From NCBI RefSeq assembly GCF_014323405.1, contig NZ_JACRWE010000004.1, positions 1-64,000 on the forward strand: 64,000 nt of DNA, read 5' to 3'. Below are positions 54,814 through 64,000 of this stretch, piece by piece. This stretch comes from Romboutsia faecis (GTDB taxonomy: Bacteria; Bacillota; Clostridia; Peptostreptococcales; Peptostreptococcaceae). Every line of letters begins with the position of its first letter. The first letter of the stretch is position 1. The notes below the pieces were generated by a model. The model saw only the letters and a program-made list of their open reading frames with translations. It searched no databases and was not told the origin of the DNA. The translations under genes were made by a program, and so were the position numbers.

Positions 54814-55283
54814 TGAGGATAGGTATAGTTAGTGATACTCATAGAATGGAAAATTTTATGAATAAATCAATACCGTATTTGAAAGAATGTGATTTAATAA
54901 TACATGCAGGAGATAATTTTTCAGATTCGAAATATATACATAAAATGACAAATACAGACATTATAGCTGTAAAAGGAAATTGTGATTTTGAAGATGTAGA
55001 AGATGAGTTAGCTTTTGAAGTAGAAGGAAAAACTATTTTTGTATGCCATGGTGATAACTACGGGGTTAACTATGGTTTAATGGAAATAGAGGAAAAAGCT
55101 AAATATATATGTGCAGACATAGTTATTTTTGGCCATACTCATATTCCTTTGTGTATTGAAAGAGATGGAATTTTATATTTAAATCCAGGTAGCATGTCTC
55201 TGCCTAGAGGAGGGTCTTCAAGAAGATTTGTTATTATGGATATACAGGATAATAGAATTAATTTAGAAGAAGTAATAATATAA
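54813..55283 (+). CDS. YfcE-type metallophosphoesterase
   Basis: The 156-aa protein has the calcineurin-like motifs in order: SDTHRMEN, IHAGDN, VKGNCD, VCHGDNYG and FGHTHIP, ending in LNPGSMSLPRGG. Members of this MJ0936/YfcE group hydrolyse phosphodiesters such as bis-pNPP and need Mn or Ni; the natural substrate is not known. The ATG overlaps the rph-rdgB stop (TAATG), so the two are translated together. A Firmicute neighbourhood rph-rdgB-yfcE is usual. Confidence 0.92.
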   Translation: MRIGIVSDTHRMENFMNKSIPYLKECDLIIHAGDNFSDSKYIHKMTNTDIIAVKGNCDFEDVEDELAFEVEGKTIFVCHGDNYGVNYGLMEIEEKAKYICADIVIFGHTHIPLCIERDGILYLNPGSMSLPRGGSSRRFVIMDIQDNRINLEEVII

Positions 55284-55292
55284 TTTGGAAAT

Positions 55293-55317
55293 GAGCCTTC
55301 ACAATAAAGGGAAGGCT
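55293..55317 (+). terminator. Hairpin after the phosphoesterase gene
   Basis: AGCCTTC (55294-55300) pairs with GAAGGCT (55311-55317). The downstream T-run is weak, so it may be a partial terminator. Confidence 0.45.
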
Positions 55318-55356
55318 TGTAAATACTTGTAAATAAAAAAACTTATGTGATATAAT
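55316..55356 (+). promoter_or_regulatory. tig promoter with tandem CTTGTAAATA repeat
   Basis: CTTGTAAATA occurs twice in a row (55316-55325, 55326-55335). The second copy supplies TTGTAA as -35 (55327-55332), 18 bp before TATAAT (55351-55356). The repeat doubles the -35 motif and could also bind a regulator. Confidence 0.55.
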
Positions 55357-55423
55357 TAAAGAGTTAAACAATAAGTATAATTTAATTACAAATCATTACA
55401 TACATTTTAGGAGGAAAAAGTTA

Positions 55424-56710
55424 ATGAAAGCAGAATTAATAAAAAAAGAAGGCAATAAAGTAACTTTTAATTTAACTGTAGATAACGATAAATTTGAATC
55501 AGCAGTTACTAAAGCTTACAATAAAAATAAAGGTAAATTCAACATACAAGGATTTAGAAAAGGGAAAGCTCCAAGAAAAATAATAGAAGCTCAATATGGG
55601 AAAGAAGTATTCTACAATGATGCTATAGATATAGTATTACCAGAGGTTTACCCACAAGCTATAGATCAATTAAATATAGATCCAATAGATAGACCGTCAT
55701 TAGATGTTCAAGAAATAAGCAAAGATAACGGTTTAGTTATGGTTGTTGAAGTTGAAGTTAAGCCAGAGTTTGAATTAGGTGCTTACAAAGGAATAGAAAT
55801 ATCTAAAGTTGATAATACTGTAAGTGAAGAAGAAGTAGAATTAAGACTTCAAGAAATGGTTAACAAAAATGCTAGATTAGTTAGCGTTGAAGATAAAGCT
55901 ATAGAAAGTGGAGATACTGCTGTTATAGACTTCGAAGGATTTGACAACGGTGTTGCTTTCGAAGGTGGAAAAGGTGAAAATCATAACTTAGTTATAGGTT
56001 CAAACTCTTTTATACCAGGATTTGAAGACCAATTAGTAGGTAAAAAAGTTGGAGAAGAAGTTGAAGTTAATGTTACTTTCCCAGAACAATATCATGCTGA
56101 AAACTTAGCTGGAAAGCCAGTTGTATTCAATGTAAAGATAAATGATGTAAAAGTTAAAGAATTACCAGCTTTAGATGATGAGTTTGCTAAAGATACAACT
56201 GAATTTGACACTTTAGCTGAGTTAAGAGCTGACGTTAGAGTAAAAGCAGAAGAAGAAACTAAAAATAGAGCAGAAGCTGAAATGAGAAACTCTATAGTAG
56301 AAAAAGTAGCTGAAAACACAGAAGTTGAAGTACCAAATGCTATGGTAGAACATCAAATAGACAATATGATAATGGAACTTAATTACCAATTACAATACCA
56401 AGGATTAAACTTACAACAATTATTAGAAATGACTGGTAGAAGTATAGAAGAATTAAGAAATGAAAGAAGAGCTGACGCTGAAAGATTAGTTAAGTCATCA
56501 TTAGTATTAGAAGCTATAGCTAAAGCTGAAGGTATAGATGCTACTGAAGAAGAATTAACTGCAGAATTAGAAAAAATGGCTTCTATGTATAACATGGAAG
56601 TTGAAAAATTAAAAGCTTCTTTAAGAGATGCTGACTTAGAAGACATAAAAGGTCAATTAAAGATAAGAAAAACTATAGATTTCTTAGTTGAAAATGCAAA
56701 TATAGCTTAA
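55424..56710 (+). CDS. tig: Trigger factor
   Basis: Trigger factor binds ribosomes at the tunnel exit and folds new proteins. The 428-aa protein has the N-terminal ribosome-binding domain (FNIQGFRKGKAPRKIIEAQYG), a middle FKBP-type PPIase domain (DTAVIDFEGFDNGVAFEGG, then IPGFEDQLVGKKVGEE) and an acidic helical C-terminal domain. RBS AGGAGG. It precedes clpP and clpX, the normal order. A hairpin at 56727-56754 separates it from clpP. Confidence 0.98.
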   Translation: MKAELIKKEGNKVTFNLTVDNDKFESAVTKAYNKNKGKFNIQGFRKGKAPRKIIEAQYGKEVFYNDAIDIVLPEVYPQAIDQLNIDPIDRPSLDVQEISKDNGLVMVVEVEVKPEFELGAYKGIEISKVDNTVSEEEVELRLQEMVNKNARLVSVEDKAIESGDTAVIDFEGFDNGVAFEGGKGENHNLVIGSNSFIPGFEDQLVGKKVGEEVEVNVTFPEQYHAENLAGKPVVFNVKINDVKVKELPALDDEFAKDTTEFDTLAELRADVRVKAEEETKNRAEAEMRNSIVEKVAENTEVEVPNAMVEHQIDNMIMELNYQLQYQGLNLQQLLEMTGRSIEELRNERRADAERLVKSSLVLEAIAKAEGIDATEEELTAELEKMASMYNMEVEKLKASLRDADLEDIKGQLKIRKTIDFLVENANIA

Positions 56711-56726
56711 TTTTATAGCTTAATTT

Positions 56727-56754
56727 TTTACAGTAGCCGTTAGGCTACTGTAAA
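56727..56754 (+). terminator. Perfect hairpin between tig and clpP
   Basis: TTTACAGTAGCC (56727-56738) pairs perfectly with GGCTACTGTAAA (56743-56754), loop GTTA. No T-run follows, so it may slow or process the message, not stop it. Confidence 0.55.
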
Positions 56755-56794
56755 TTATATATAGAATATAGAAGAGATAGAGGGGGTATAATAT

Positions 56795-57385
56795 ATGGCG
56801 TTAGTACCTACAGTCGTAGAACAGACAGGAAGAGGAGAAAGAGCATACGATATATATTCTAGATTATTAAAAGATAGAATAATATTCCTAGGAGATGAAG
56901 TAAATGATACTACAGCAGGGCTTGTAGTTGCTCAGCTATTATTTTTAGAAGCTGAAGACCCAGATAAAGATATACATTTATATATAAATTCACCAGGCGG
57001 AAGTGTAACAGCAGGTATGGCTATTTATGATACTATGCAATACATAAAGCCAGATGTAAGTACAATATGTATAGGATTAGCAGCTTCAATGGGTGCATTC
57101 TTATTAAACGCAGGAGCTGAAGGCAAGAGATTTGCTTTACCAAATAGTGAGATAATGATACATCAACCTTTAGGTGGGGCAAAAGGTCAAGCAACTGATA
57201 TAGAGATTCATGCTAAATGGATACTAAAAATCAAAGATAAATTAAACAAAATACTTGCTGAAAGAACAGGTCAGCCATTAGAAAAAGTTCAAATGGATAC
57301 TGAACGTGATAACTTTATGAGTGCAGATGAAGCTAAAGAGTATGGTCTAATTGATGAAGTAATTACAAAAGCAAAAAGACCGTAG
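56795..57385 (+). CDS. clpP: ATP-dependent Clp protease proteolytic subunit
   Basis: ClpP is the serine protease chamber that works with ClpX. The 196-aa protein has catalytic Ser in [11 protein letters not shown] (about residue 98), His in MIHQPLGG (about 123) and Asp around residue 172 ([14 protein letters not shown]). The N-terminal loop ([20 protein letters not shown]) is typical. RBS GAGGGGGTA. clpX begins 20 bp later. Confidence 0.98.
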   Translation: MALVPTVVEQTGRGERAYDIYSRLLKDRIIFLGDEVNDTTAGLVVAQLLFLEAEDPDKDIHLYINSPGGSVTAGMAIYDTMQYIKPDVSTICIGLAASMGAFLLNAGAEGKRFALPNSEIMIHQPLGGAKGQATDIEIHAKWILKIKDKLNKILAERTGQPLEKVQMDTERDNFMSADEAKEYGLIDEVITKAKRP

Positions 57386-57404
57386 ATGAAAAGAGGTGCT
57401 TAAT

Positions 57405-58652
57405 ATGTCTAAATACGAAGATAAAAGACAGTTAAAATGTTCATTCTGTGGCAAGAGCCAAGATCAAGTAAGAAGATTAATCGCAGGTCCAAATGTATAC
57501 ATTTGTGATGAATGTGTTGAACTTTGTGATGAGATTATTCAAGAAGAGATAGAAGAGACTATTGATGAGGATACAACATCTCTACCAAAGCCAAAAGAAA
57601 TGATGGAAATATTAAATGATTATGTAATAGGTCAAGAAAGAGCTAAAAAAGCTTTATCAGTTGCTGTTTACAATCATTATAAAAGAATATATAGCAAAAA
57701 GGCTACTAGCAAAGATGTAGAAATACAAAAGAGTAATATACTTTTACTAGGTCCAACTGGTTCAGGGAAAACTTTATTAGCTCAAACTTTAGCTAAAACT
57801 TTAAATGTACCATTTGCAATGGCTGATGCTACATCATTAACAGAAGCTGGATATGTTGGTGAAGATGTTGAAAACATACTTTTAAAGCTTATTCAAGCGG
57901 CTGATTTTGATATGGAAAAGGCTGAAAGAGGTATTATATATATAGATGAGATAGATAAGATAGCTAGAAAATCTGAAAATCCATCTATAACTAGAGATGT
58001 TAGTGGAGAAGGTGTTCAACAAGCACTTTTAAAAATATTAGAAGGAACTGTTGCTAATGTTCCACCACAAGGTGGAAGAAAACATCCACATCAAGAATTC
58101 TTAAAAATAGATACTACAAATGTACTATTTATATTAGGTGGAGCGTTTGATGGTATTGAAAAAATAATTCAAAGACGTGGAACAGAAAAAACTCTAGGAT
58201 TTGGAGCTAAGATTGAAAGTAAGAAAGAAGTAGACTTAGGTAAAGTATACTCTAAGGTTCTTCCAGAAGATTTATTAAAGTTTGGTATAATACCAGAATT
58301 TATAGGAAGAATACCAGTTGTAGCAACACTTGATTTATTAGATGAAGATGCTTTAATGAGTATATTACAAAAGCCTAAGAATGCTCTTGTAAAACAATAT
58401 AAGAAATTACTAGAATTAGATGATGTTGAACTAGAATTTGAAGATGACGCTCTTCGTGCTATAGCTAAAAAAGCTATAGAAAGAAATACAGGAGCAAGAG
58501 GTCTAAGAAGTATAGTTGAAAGTGTTATGATGGAAAGTATGTATGAAGTTCCATCAAGAACTGACATTAAAAAAGTATTAGTAACGAAGGAATCAGTAGA
58601 AGGAAAATCAAATCCTATTATGATACTTAAAGATCAAGAAGAAAGTGCATAA
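57405..58652 (+). CDS. clpX: ATP-dependent Clp protease ATP-binding subunit ClpX
   Basis: ClpX unfolds substrates and feeds ClpP. The chosen ATG at 57405 gives 415 aa starting [25 protein letters not shown] is at 57392-57396. The N-terminal C4 zinc finger is CSFCGK...CDECVELC, the AAA+ core has Walker [12 protein letters not shown], Walker [12 protein letters not shown], and sensor/arginine motifs [12 protein letters not shown] and [11 protein letters not shown] loop as LGFG. It is co-transcribed with clpP. Confidence 0.98.
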   Translation: MSKYEDKRQLKCSFCGKSQDQVRRLIAGPNVYICDECVELCDEIIQEEIEETIDEDTTSLPKPKEMMEILNDYVIGQERAKKALSVAVYNHYKRIYSKKATSKDVEIQKSNILLLGPTGSGKTLLAQTLAKTLNVPFAMADATSLTEAGYVGEDVENILLKLIQAADFDMEKAERGIIYIDEIDKIARKSENPSITRDVSGEGVQQALLKILEGTVANVPPQGGRKHPHQEFLKIDTTNVLFILGGAFDGIEKIIQRRGTEKTLGFGAKIESKKEVDLGKVYSKVLPEDLLKFGIIPEFIGRIPVVATLDLLDEDALMSILQKPKNALVKQYKKLLELDDVELEFEDDALRAIAKKAIERNTGARGLRSIVESVMMESMYEVPSRTDIKKVLVTKESVEGKSNPIMILKDQEESA

Positions 58653-58669
58653 TTAGCAAGAAGGAGCTT

Positions 58670-58687
58670 TTAAAGCTCCTTTTTAAA
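58670..58687 (+). terminator. Terminator after clpX
   Basis: AAGGAGCTT pairs with AAGCTCCTT and is followed by TTT. 58688-58930 is AT-rich and holds a repeated AGTATTAATATT (58863-58874, 58922-58933). Confidence 0.8.
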
Positions 58688-58931
58688 TTGAAATGATTAT
58701 ATGATTAAATATTTAGTTGAAAAATTTATAAATAAGTTGCCCAAAATGATTTTTTAATTTAAAATAAATAATGTTTTAAATTAAAGCTTTTAGGTAAAAT
58801 AATATAGTATATTAATGTGTTATAATTAAATAAGGAGATATTTAATTAATATTCATACAAATAGTATTAATATTATATTATTACATAATAATAAAATAAA
58901 GTTAAAATATTCATTAGCAAAAGTATTAATA

Positions 58932-58960
58932 TTGAAAATTCGGTTTTGTAAATATATAAT
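58932..58960 (+). promoter_or_regulatory. lon promoter
   Basis: TTGAAA (58932-58937) and TATAAT (58955-58960) are spaced by exactly 17 bp. One copy of AGTATTAATATT overlaps the -35, the other lies 59 bp upstream, so a regulator may act there. No CtsR or CIRCE motif is seen. Confidence 0.65.
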
Positions 58961-59001
58961 ATAAAAAGCAACAAAATACAGCACTTTAAGGAGTGATAAC
59001 A

Positions 59002-61350
59002 GTGGAAGAGAATTATACTAAGATAGATCGTGAATTACCGTTAATTCCTCTTAGAGGATTAGCAATTTTTCCATATATGATATTAAATTTCGATGTAGGT
59101 AGAGAAATATCTTTAAAAGCATTAGATGATGCAATGCTAGGAGATGAATTAGTATTCTTAACATCTCAGAAAGAAGCTGAGACAGATGAACCTACAGAAG
59201 ATGATTTTTATCATGTTGGAACTATATGTAAAGTAAAGCAAATGATAAAGTTACCTGGGGATACAGTTCGTGTATTAGTAGAAGGTATATCAAGAGGTAG
59301 AGTAAAGGAATTAAATCAAGAATCAGGATTCTTTAAAGCTACAATAGAAGAAATTGTTTATGATCATGAAAATGCAGAGAATGATAAAGAAGTAGAAGCA
59401 CTTGTAAGAAACGTATTTGATGCATTTGAAGAGTACATAAATATTGGAAATAGAGTATCGCCAGAAATACTAATATCTTTATCTGAAACAGAGAATGTAG
59501 ATAGATTTATAGATACAGTAGCTTCAAATGTATATTTAAAAACAAATCAGAAACAAGATGTATTAGAAGAATTTGATATTAAGAAAAGATTAGAACTAGT
59601 ATATACAATATTACTAGAAGAGATAGATATATTAAAAATTGAGAAGAAAATAACTCTAAGAGTAAAAAAACAAATGAATAAGGTTCAGAAAGAGTATTAT
59701 CTTAAAGAACAATTAAGAGCTATACAAAAGGAATTAGGCGAAGAAGAAGATATAAATTCTGAAGCTGATGAATATAGAGAAAAATTAAAGAAAATAAAAG
59801 CTCCAAAGGAGACAAAAGAAAAAATAGCTAAAGAAATAGATAAGTTTTCAAAAATATCTCCGATGTCTCCAGACTTATCTGTAAGCAGAGGATATTTAGA
59901 TACAGTGTTCTCTTTACCTTGGAATAAGGAAACTAGAGACAAGTTAGATATAGCTAAGGCTAAAGAAATTTTAGATAAAGATCATTATGGTCTAGAAAAG
60001 GTTAAGGAAAGAATACTAGAGTACTTAGCGATAAGAAAATTGTCAAAGTCAATGAAAGGACCTATAATATGTTTAGTAGGACCTCCAGGTGTAGGTAAAA
60101 CTTCTATCGCAAAATCTATAGCAGAATCTTTAGGTAGAAATTTCGTAAGAATATCTTTAGGTGGAGTTAGAGATGAAGCTGAAATAAGAGGTCATAGAAG
60201 AACTTATGTTGGATCTATACCAGGTAGAATAATAAATGGATTAAAAGAAGCTCAAACTAAAAATCCAGTATTCTTATTAGATGAAATAGACAAGATGGCA
60301 TCTGACTATAAAGGTGATCCAGCATCTGCTATGCTAGAAGTATTAGATCCAGAGCAAAATAAAACTTTCGTAGATCACTATTTAGAAATACCTTTTGATT
60401 TATCAAAAATATTATTTGTAACTACTGCAAATAGTTTAAGTACAATACCAGGGCCTTTATTAGATAGAATGGAAATAATAGAAGTATCTGGATATATAGA
60501 AGAAGAAAAGTTAAAGATAGCAGAAAGATATTTACTTCCAAAACAAATAAAAGAACATGCTTTAAAAGAAGATTTCGTAAAAATGGACGAATCTACAATA
60601 AGAGATGTAATAAATTATTATACTAGGGAAGCTGGAGTTAGAACTCTAGAAAGAACTTTAGGAAAAGTATGCAGAAAAGTAGCTAAGAAGTATGTTGAAA
60701 ATCCGGAGTTAGAAGTTGTAGAGGTAAATCAAAATAACTTAGAAGATTACTTAGGAAAAGATAAGTATAGATATGATCTTGCAGGTACTAAGCCAGAAGT
60801 TGGACTTGTTACAGGATTAGCATGGACTTCAGTAGGAGGAGTTACACTTACGGTTGAAGTTAATGTTCTTCCAGGTAAAGGACAAGTTGTTCTTACTGGT
60901 AAATTAGGTGATGTAATGAAGGAATCTGCGCAAGCAGCTATATCTTACATTAGATCTATAGCAGATAAATTTGATATAGATCCAGATTTCTATCAAAAGA
61001 AAGATATACATATCCACTTACCAGAAGGTGCAACTCCAAAAGATGGACCATCAGCTGGTATAACTATGGCACTTGCAGTAATATCTGCTTTAACTAAGAT
61101 ACCAGTTAGAAATGATGTTGCGATGACGGGTGAAATAACTCTTAGAGGTAGAGTTTTAGCTGTAGGGGGAGTAAGAGAAAAATTATTAGCTGCCCATAGA
61201 GCTGGTATTAAAAAGGTATTACTACCTAAAGAGTGTGAAGCTGATTTAGATGAAATACCTGAAAATATAAAAGAACAGATGGAATTTGTTCTTGTTGAAA
61301 ACATGGACCAAGTATTAGATGAGGCATTAGTAAGGAATGGTGACAAATAA
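59002..61350 (+). CDS. lon: ATP-dependent protease La (Lon)
   Basis: Lon degrades misfolded and regulatory proteins. The GTG at 59002 (AAGGAG 8 bases upstream) gives 782 aa; a GTG at 58993 overlaps the RBS. The protein has the N-terminal substrate domain ([17 protein letters not shown]), AAA+ Walker [10 protein letters not shown], Walker [11 protein letters not shown], and the Ser-Lys protease domain: [10 protein letters not shown] with catalytic Ser and [11 protein letters not shown] with Lys. It overlaps engB by one base (TAATG). Confidence 0.97.
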   Translation: MEENYTKIDRELPLIPLRGLAIFPYMILNFDVGREISLKALDDAMLGDELVFLTSQKEAETDEPTEDDFYHVGTICKVKQMIKLPGDTVRVLVEGISRGRVKELNQESGFFKATIEEIVYDHENAENDKEVEALVRNVFDAFEEYINIGNRVSPEILISLSETENVDRFIDTVASNVYLKTNQKQDVLEEFDIKKRLELVYTILLEEIDILKIEKKITLRVKKQMNKVQKEYYLKEQLRAIQKELGEEEDINSEADEYREKLKKIKAPKETKEKIAKEIDKFSKISPMSPDLSVSRGYLDTVFSLPWNKETRDKLDIAKAKEILDKDHYGLEKVKERILEYLAIRKLSKSMKGPIICLVGPPGVGKTSIAKSIAESLGRNFVRISLGGVRDEAEIRGHRRTYVGSIPGRIINGLKEAQTKNPVFLLDEIDKMASDYKGDPASAMLEVLDPEQNKTFVDHYLEIPFDLSKILFVTTANSLSTIPGPLLDRMEIIEVSGYIEEEKLKIAERYLLPKQIKEHALKEDFVKMDESTIRDVINYYTREAGVRTLERTLGKVCRKVAKKYVENPELEVVEVNQNNLEDYLGKDKYRYDLAGTKPEVGLVTGLAWTSVGGVTLTVEVNVLPGKGQVVLTGKLGDVMKESAQAAISYIRSIADKFDIDPDFYQKKDIHIHLPEGATPKDGPSAGITMALAVISALTKIPVRNDVAMTGEITLRGRVLAVGGVREKLLAAHRAGIKKVLLPKECEADLDEIPENIKEQMEFVLVENMDQVLDEALVRNGDK

Positions 61351-61961
61351 TGAAAATTAGAAGCTCAGAGATGGTTGTTAGTGCAGTAAATAGAAATCAA
61401 TATCCAACAGAAGGAATACCAGAGATAGCATTAGTAGGAAGATCAAATGTAGGAAAATCTTCTACTATAAATACCTTATTAAATAGAAGAAACTTTGCTA
61501 GAACTAGTCAAACGCCAGGTAAGACTAGAACTATAAATTTTTTCCTTATAAATAATGAATTTTACTTTGTTGACCTTCCAGGGTATGGATATGCTAAGAT
61601 TGCAAAATCAGAAAAAGAAAAATGGGGCACAATAATGGAAAGATATTTACAAGATAGAGAAGAGCTTTGTGCAATCTTTTTACTTGTAGATATTAGACAT
61701 GAACCTACTAATGATGATGTAATGATGTATGAATGGATAAAGCACTTTGGATATAATTGTGTAGTAATAGCGACAAAAGCAGATAAGATATCTAGAGGTC
61801 AATATCAAAAACATATGAGCATAATACGTAAAAAATTACAGTTGGATAAAGATGAAAAAATAATACCGATATCTTCACTAAAGAAAACTGGTGTAGAAGA
61901 TGTATGGAATGAAATTGTAAATCAATATAATCAAGCTGGTTATGAAATAACGATCGATTAA
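61350..61961 (+). CDS. engB: Ribosome biogenesis GTPase EngB (YsxC/YihA)
   Basis: EngB is a small GTPase for 50S assembly. The 203-aa protein has G1 [10 protein letters not shown]2 [16 protein letters not shown]3 [10 protein letters not shown]4 TKADK and G5-like ISSLKKTG. It overlaps lon, the classic lon-ysxC pair. A terminator follows. Confidence 0.97.
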   Translation: MKIRSSEMVVSAVNRNQYPTEGIPEIALVGRSNVGKSSTINTLLNRRNFARTSQTPGKTRTINFFLINNEFYFVDLPGYGYAKIAKSEKEKWGTIMERYLQDREELCAIFLLVDIRHEPTNDDVMMYEWIKHFGYNCVVIATKADKISRGQYQKHMSIIRKKLQLDKDEKIIPISSLKKTGVEDVWNEIVNQYNQAGYEITID

Positions 61962-61981
61962 TTATATAATATTATAACTTT

Positions 61982-62024
61982 AAAGGTTAAGGCTAGACTA
62001 AATTCTAGTTTTAACCTTTTTTAT
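61982..62024 (+). terminator. Terminator after engB
   Basis: AAAGGTTAA with further pairing (GGCTAGA/TCTAG) pairs with TTAACCTTT; the tail is TTTATATG. Confidence 0.85.
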
Positions 62025-62184
62025 ATGTTTGAAATGTCTCTTTGATTGAACTCAAGTGAAACAAATTTTCTTTATTGTTTGTAACATTTTAATATTGAAT
62101 ATTAAAAATATGCCATGAAGTTTTGAAAATAAAAATATTTAAATTGAAAATGTCAGAAAATTAAAATAAAATATATATAATCTG

Positions 62185-62213
62185 TTTAACTTTTATTATA
62201 TATGTGGTAAAAT
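62185..62213 (+). promoter_or_regulatory. Promoter of the APC permease
   Basis: TTTAAC (62185-62190) and TAAAAT (62208-62213) are spaced by 17 bp. The rest of 62025-62271 is AT-rich without further features. Confidence 0.5.
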
Positions 62214-62271
62214 GTCTAAACATAGAAATAATTTTAGTAAATAATATGAATTTATAAATAAGGAGAAGAGT

Positions 62272-63627
62272 ATGAGCAATAATAATCAAACATTAAGAAA
62301 AACTATTGGACTTAGTGCTGCTCTTTCTACTGTAGTTGGAATATTGATAGGCTCGGGAGTATTTTTTAAACCACAGGCTATATACACAGCTACCAATGGA
62401 GGACCAGGATTAGGTATATTAGCATGGGTAATCGGAGGAATCATGACGATTGCTGCAGGTTTAACTGCATCTGAAATATCAGCAAGTGTAACTAAACCAG
62501 GTGGAATGATGGTATACATGGAAGAAATTTATGGAGAGAAAATAGGATTTTTAACTGGTTGGGTACAAGGTATGTTATTTATACCAGCAATAGCTGGAGC
62601 ATTAGGAATCGTATTTGCTCAAGAAGTTGTTTCTTTATTGGGAATACAAAATAAAACTTTTGTAATAGTTATAGCTATATCAGTAATAGTATTTTTAGCA
62701 TTACTTAACTCATTAGGAGCAAAGTTTGGTGGAGGAATACAAACCGTATCAACTATATGCAAGTTAGCTCCGCTAGCGGTTATTATAATATTTGGTTTTA
62801 TGAATGGTGATTCTACATCTGAAATTATGACTCCTATGGTAGGAGAGGGAATAAGTATGGTATCGGCTATATCTCAGGTGCTTTTAGCTACTTTATTTGC
62901 ATATGATGGGTGGATATTTGTTGGGGCATTAGCAGGAGAAATGAAAAATCCATCGAAACATTTACCGATAGCTATAGTAGGGGGTATATCTGTTGTTATG
63001 GCAGTATACTTATTAATAAATGTAGCTTATTTATTTGTAGTACCAGCATCAGAGCTTGCTATGTCAAATGCACCAGCGACTTTAGTTGCAAGTAAGTTAT
63101 TTGGAAGTGTAGGAGCTAAAATCATAAGTGTAGGAATACTAATATCAGTATTTGGAACTTTAAATGGATTTATACTAACAGGAGGAAGAGTACCTTATAC
63201 AATGGCTTGTGAAGGTAAAATACCTTTCTCAAATATATTTTCAAGATTAAATAATAATGGAGTTCCTATAAATGGAACTTGGTTGGTTGTTGGATTATCT
63301 GTGTTATACTCTTTAACAGGACAATTTAACTTATTATCTGACTTAGCGATGTTTACAATATGGATATTCTATACAATGTTATTTATAGGGGTTATGAAGC
63401 TTAGAAAAACTAGACCAGACATGGATAGACCATACAAGGTACCTTTATATCCTATAATACCTATAGTGGCTACACTAGGAGGTATATTCATTGTAACAAG
63501 TACTCTTATGAGTCAAACAAAGAATGCTTTACTAGGAATATTAATAACATTAGTAGGTTTACCTGTATATTCACTTACAGTTAAGAATAAAAAGAACGAT
63601 AGAAAAGATCAAGATAAAACAGCTTAA
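62272..63627 (+). CDS. APC-family amino-acid permease
   Basis: This 451-aa membrane protein of the amino acid-polyamine-organocation family has about 12 hydrophobic segments, the TM1 motif GILIGSGVFFKP near residues 22-33, GGPGLGILAWVIGG, and TM6 YDGWIFVGALAGEMKNPSKHLP. It looks most like the SteT/LAT-type exchangers (Ser/Thr antiport), but substrate cannot be read from sequence. Start ATG at 62272 after AAGGAGAAG. Single-gene unit; the next gene on the same strand is 133 bp later. Confidence 0.92.
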   Translation: MSNNNQTLRKTIGLSAALSTVVGILIGSGVFFKPQAIYTATNGGPGLGILAWVIGGIMTIAAGLTASEISASVTKPGGMMVYMEEIYGEKIGFLTGWVQGMLFIPAIAGALGIVFAQEVVSLLGIQNKTFVIVIAISVIVFLALLNSLGAKFGGGIQTVSTICKLAPLAVIIIFGFMNGDSTSEIMTPMVGEGISMVSAISQVLLATLFAYDGWIFVGALAGEMKNPSKHLPIAIVGGISVVMAVYLLINVAYLFVVPASELAMSNAPATLVASKLFGSVGAKIISVGILISVFGTLNGFILTGGRVPYTMACEGKIPFSNIFSRLNNNGVPINGTWLVVGLSVLYSLTGQFNLLSDLAMFTIWIFYTMLFIGVMKLRKTRPDMDRPYKVPLYPIIPIVATLGGIFIVTSTLMSQTKNALLGILITLVGLPVYSLTVKNKKNDRKDQDKTA

Positions 63628-63759
63628 TTAAAATAGAAATAAATATCTCCTAGGTTTCAAAAAAGATATATTTTATATATGTTTGTTAATTATTACATAG
63701 TAACAAAACATGTGTAAAAGTAATATCTTAAAGTAGTAGAAATCTTAGGGGGTATTTAT

Positions 63760-64000
63760 ATGTCAGGAAAAGTTAGAAAAATATTTCCAGGGGGAAATAC
63801 ATCAAATGGTTCAAAACCATTATTTGAGTATATAATACCTGAAAATGTAAATAGAATTTTTTGTTTAAAAGGTGGTCCAGGAGTAGGGAAATCATCAATG
63901 ATGAAAAAGATAGCAAAAGAATTTATAGAAAATAATTATGATGTTGAACTACATCATTGTCCATCAGATCCAAGTTCACTAGATGCAATTGTCATAAAAA
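63760..64000 (+). CDS. P-loop ATPase, PRK06851-like, 5' part only
   Basis: The coding frame begins at ATG 63760 (AGGGGGTA upstream) and runs off the window, so at least 80 residues are seen. It starts MSGKVRKIFPGGNTSNGSKP and has Walker A KGGPGVGKSSMMKKI at about residues 38-52, then HHCPSDPSSLDAIV, the pattern of the PRK06851 ATP-binding family found in spore formers. Family function is not established. The rest of the gene is outside the window. Confidence 0.75.
   Translation, partial: MSGKVRKIFPGGNTSNGSKPLFEYIIPENVNRIFCLKGGPGVGKSSMMKKIAKEFIENNYDVELHHCPSDPSSLDAIVIK

Noticed and set aside
58169..58567. Long open frame antisense to clpX, and similar ones antisense to tig, rdgB, lon and ligA
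   Set aside because: They lie entirely within highly conserved genes, are Ser/Ile-rich as expected for antisense of such codons, and have no RBS.
55284..59001. CtsR or CIRCE heat-shock operators at tig, clpP and lon
   Set aside because: No GGTCAAA heptad repeat or CIRCE dyad was found in the spacers.

Overview
The window reads as a chromosomal segment of a low-GC, AT-rich, spore-forming anaerobic Firmicute. Gene content and order (uvrBAC-hprK, a trimeric [FeFe] hydrogenase, murB-PHP-rapZ-yvcK-nudix-whiA, dnaE, pfkA-pyk, a selenoprotein formate dehydrogenase/hydrogenase cluster, ligA, rph-rdgB, tig-clpP-clpX-lon-engB) resemble Peptostreptococcaceae, the Clostridioides/Paraclostridium/Romboutsia/Terrisporobacter group. 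That placement is an inference from gene order and protein type; no 16S or database search was possible. Most starts are preceded by strong AGGAGG or AGGGGG Shine-Dalgarno sequences, and several genes start with TTG or GTG.

Layout. 1-0.7 kb: the end of an rRNA operon (5S rRNA, terminator) and an orphan 93-aa protein. 0.9-4.9 kb: a mannose-family PTS for an amino sugar (IIA, gap with a cre site, IIB-IIC-IID) facing nagA, then a small membrane protein. 5.3-8.4 kb: a probable C-rich small RNA, an 11-codon leader ORF and a two-component system. 8.6-16.3 kb: uvrB-uvrA behind a LexA box, uvrC and HPr kinase. 16.4-20.7 kb (minus): hydC-hydB-hydA, a NAD-linked, probably bifurcating [FeFe] hydrogenase. 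21-24.6 kb: cardiolipin synthase and two divergent formate/nitrite channels. 24.9-30 kb: cell-wall and regulatory block murB to whiA. 30-36.5 kb: dnaE, pfkA and pyk. 36.6-42 kb: a tandemly duplicated unit, each copy with an NSS transporter, a 31-aa MetS-like subunit and a 232-aa membrane protein. 42-44.7 kb: an rRNA/tRNA methyltransferase and a flippase-like protein. 45-50.9 kb: selenocysteine FdhF, FdhD, two ferredoxin subunits and a second [FeFe] hydrogenase. 51-63.6 kb: ligase, RNase PH fused to RdgB, phosphodiesterase, trigger factor, Clp/Lon proteolysis, EngB and an amino-acid permease. The window ends inside a P-loop ATPase gene.

How it fits together. Formate and H2 metabolism dominates the accessory content: a pyridine-nucleotide-linked hydrogenase, two formate channels and a formate dehydrogenase-hydrogenase set that looks like a hydrogen-dependent CO2 reductase or formate-hydrogen lyase type soluble complex. 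HPr kinase together with a near-consensus cre site before the PTS IIB gene points to ordinary CcpA/HPr carbon control of the amino-sugar operon.

The least explained parts are the candidate small RNA at 5340-5420, whose two CCCCC motifs match G-rich ribosome binding sites in this same window, the 11-codon leader ORF coupled to the response regulator, and the duplicated transporter unit with an uncharacterised third protein. I saw no CRISPR array, insertion sequence, prophage or tRNA gene.
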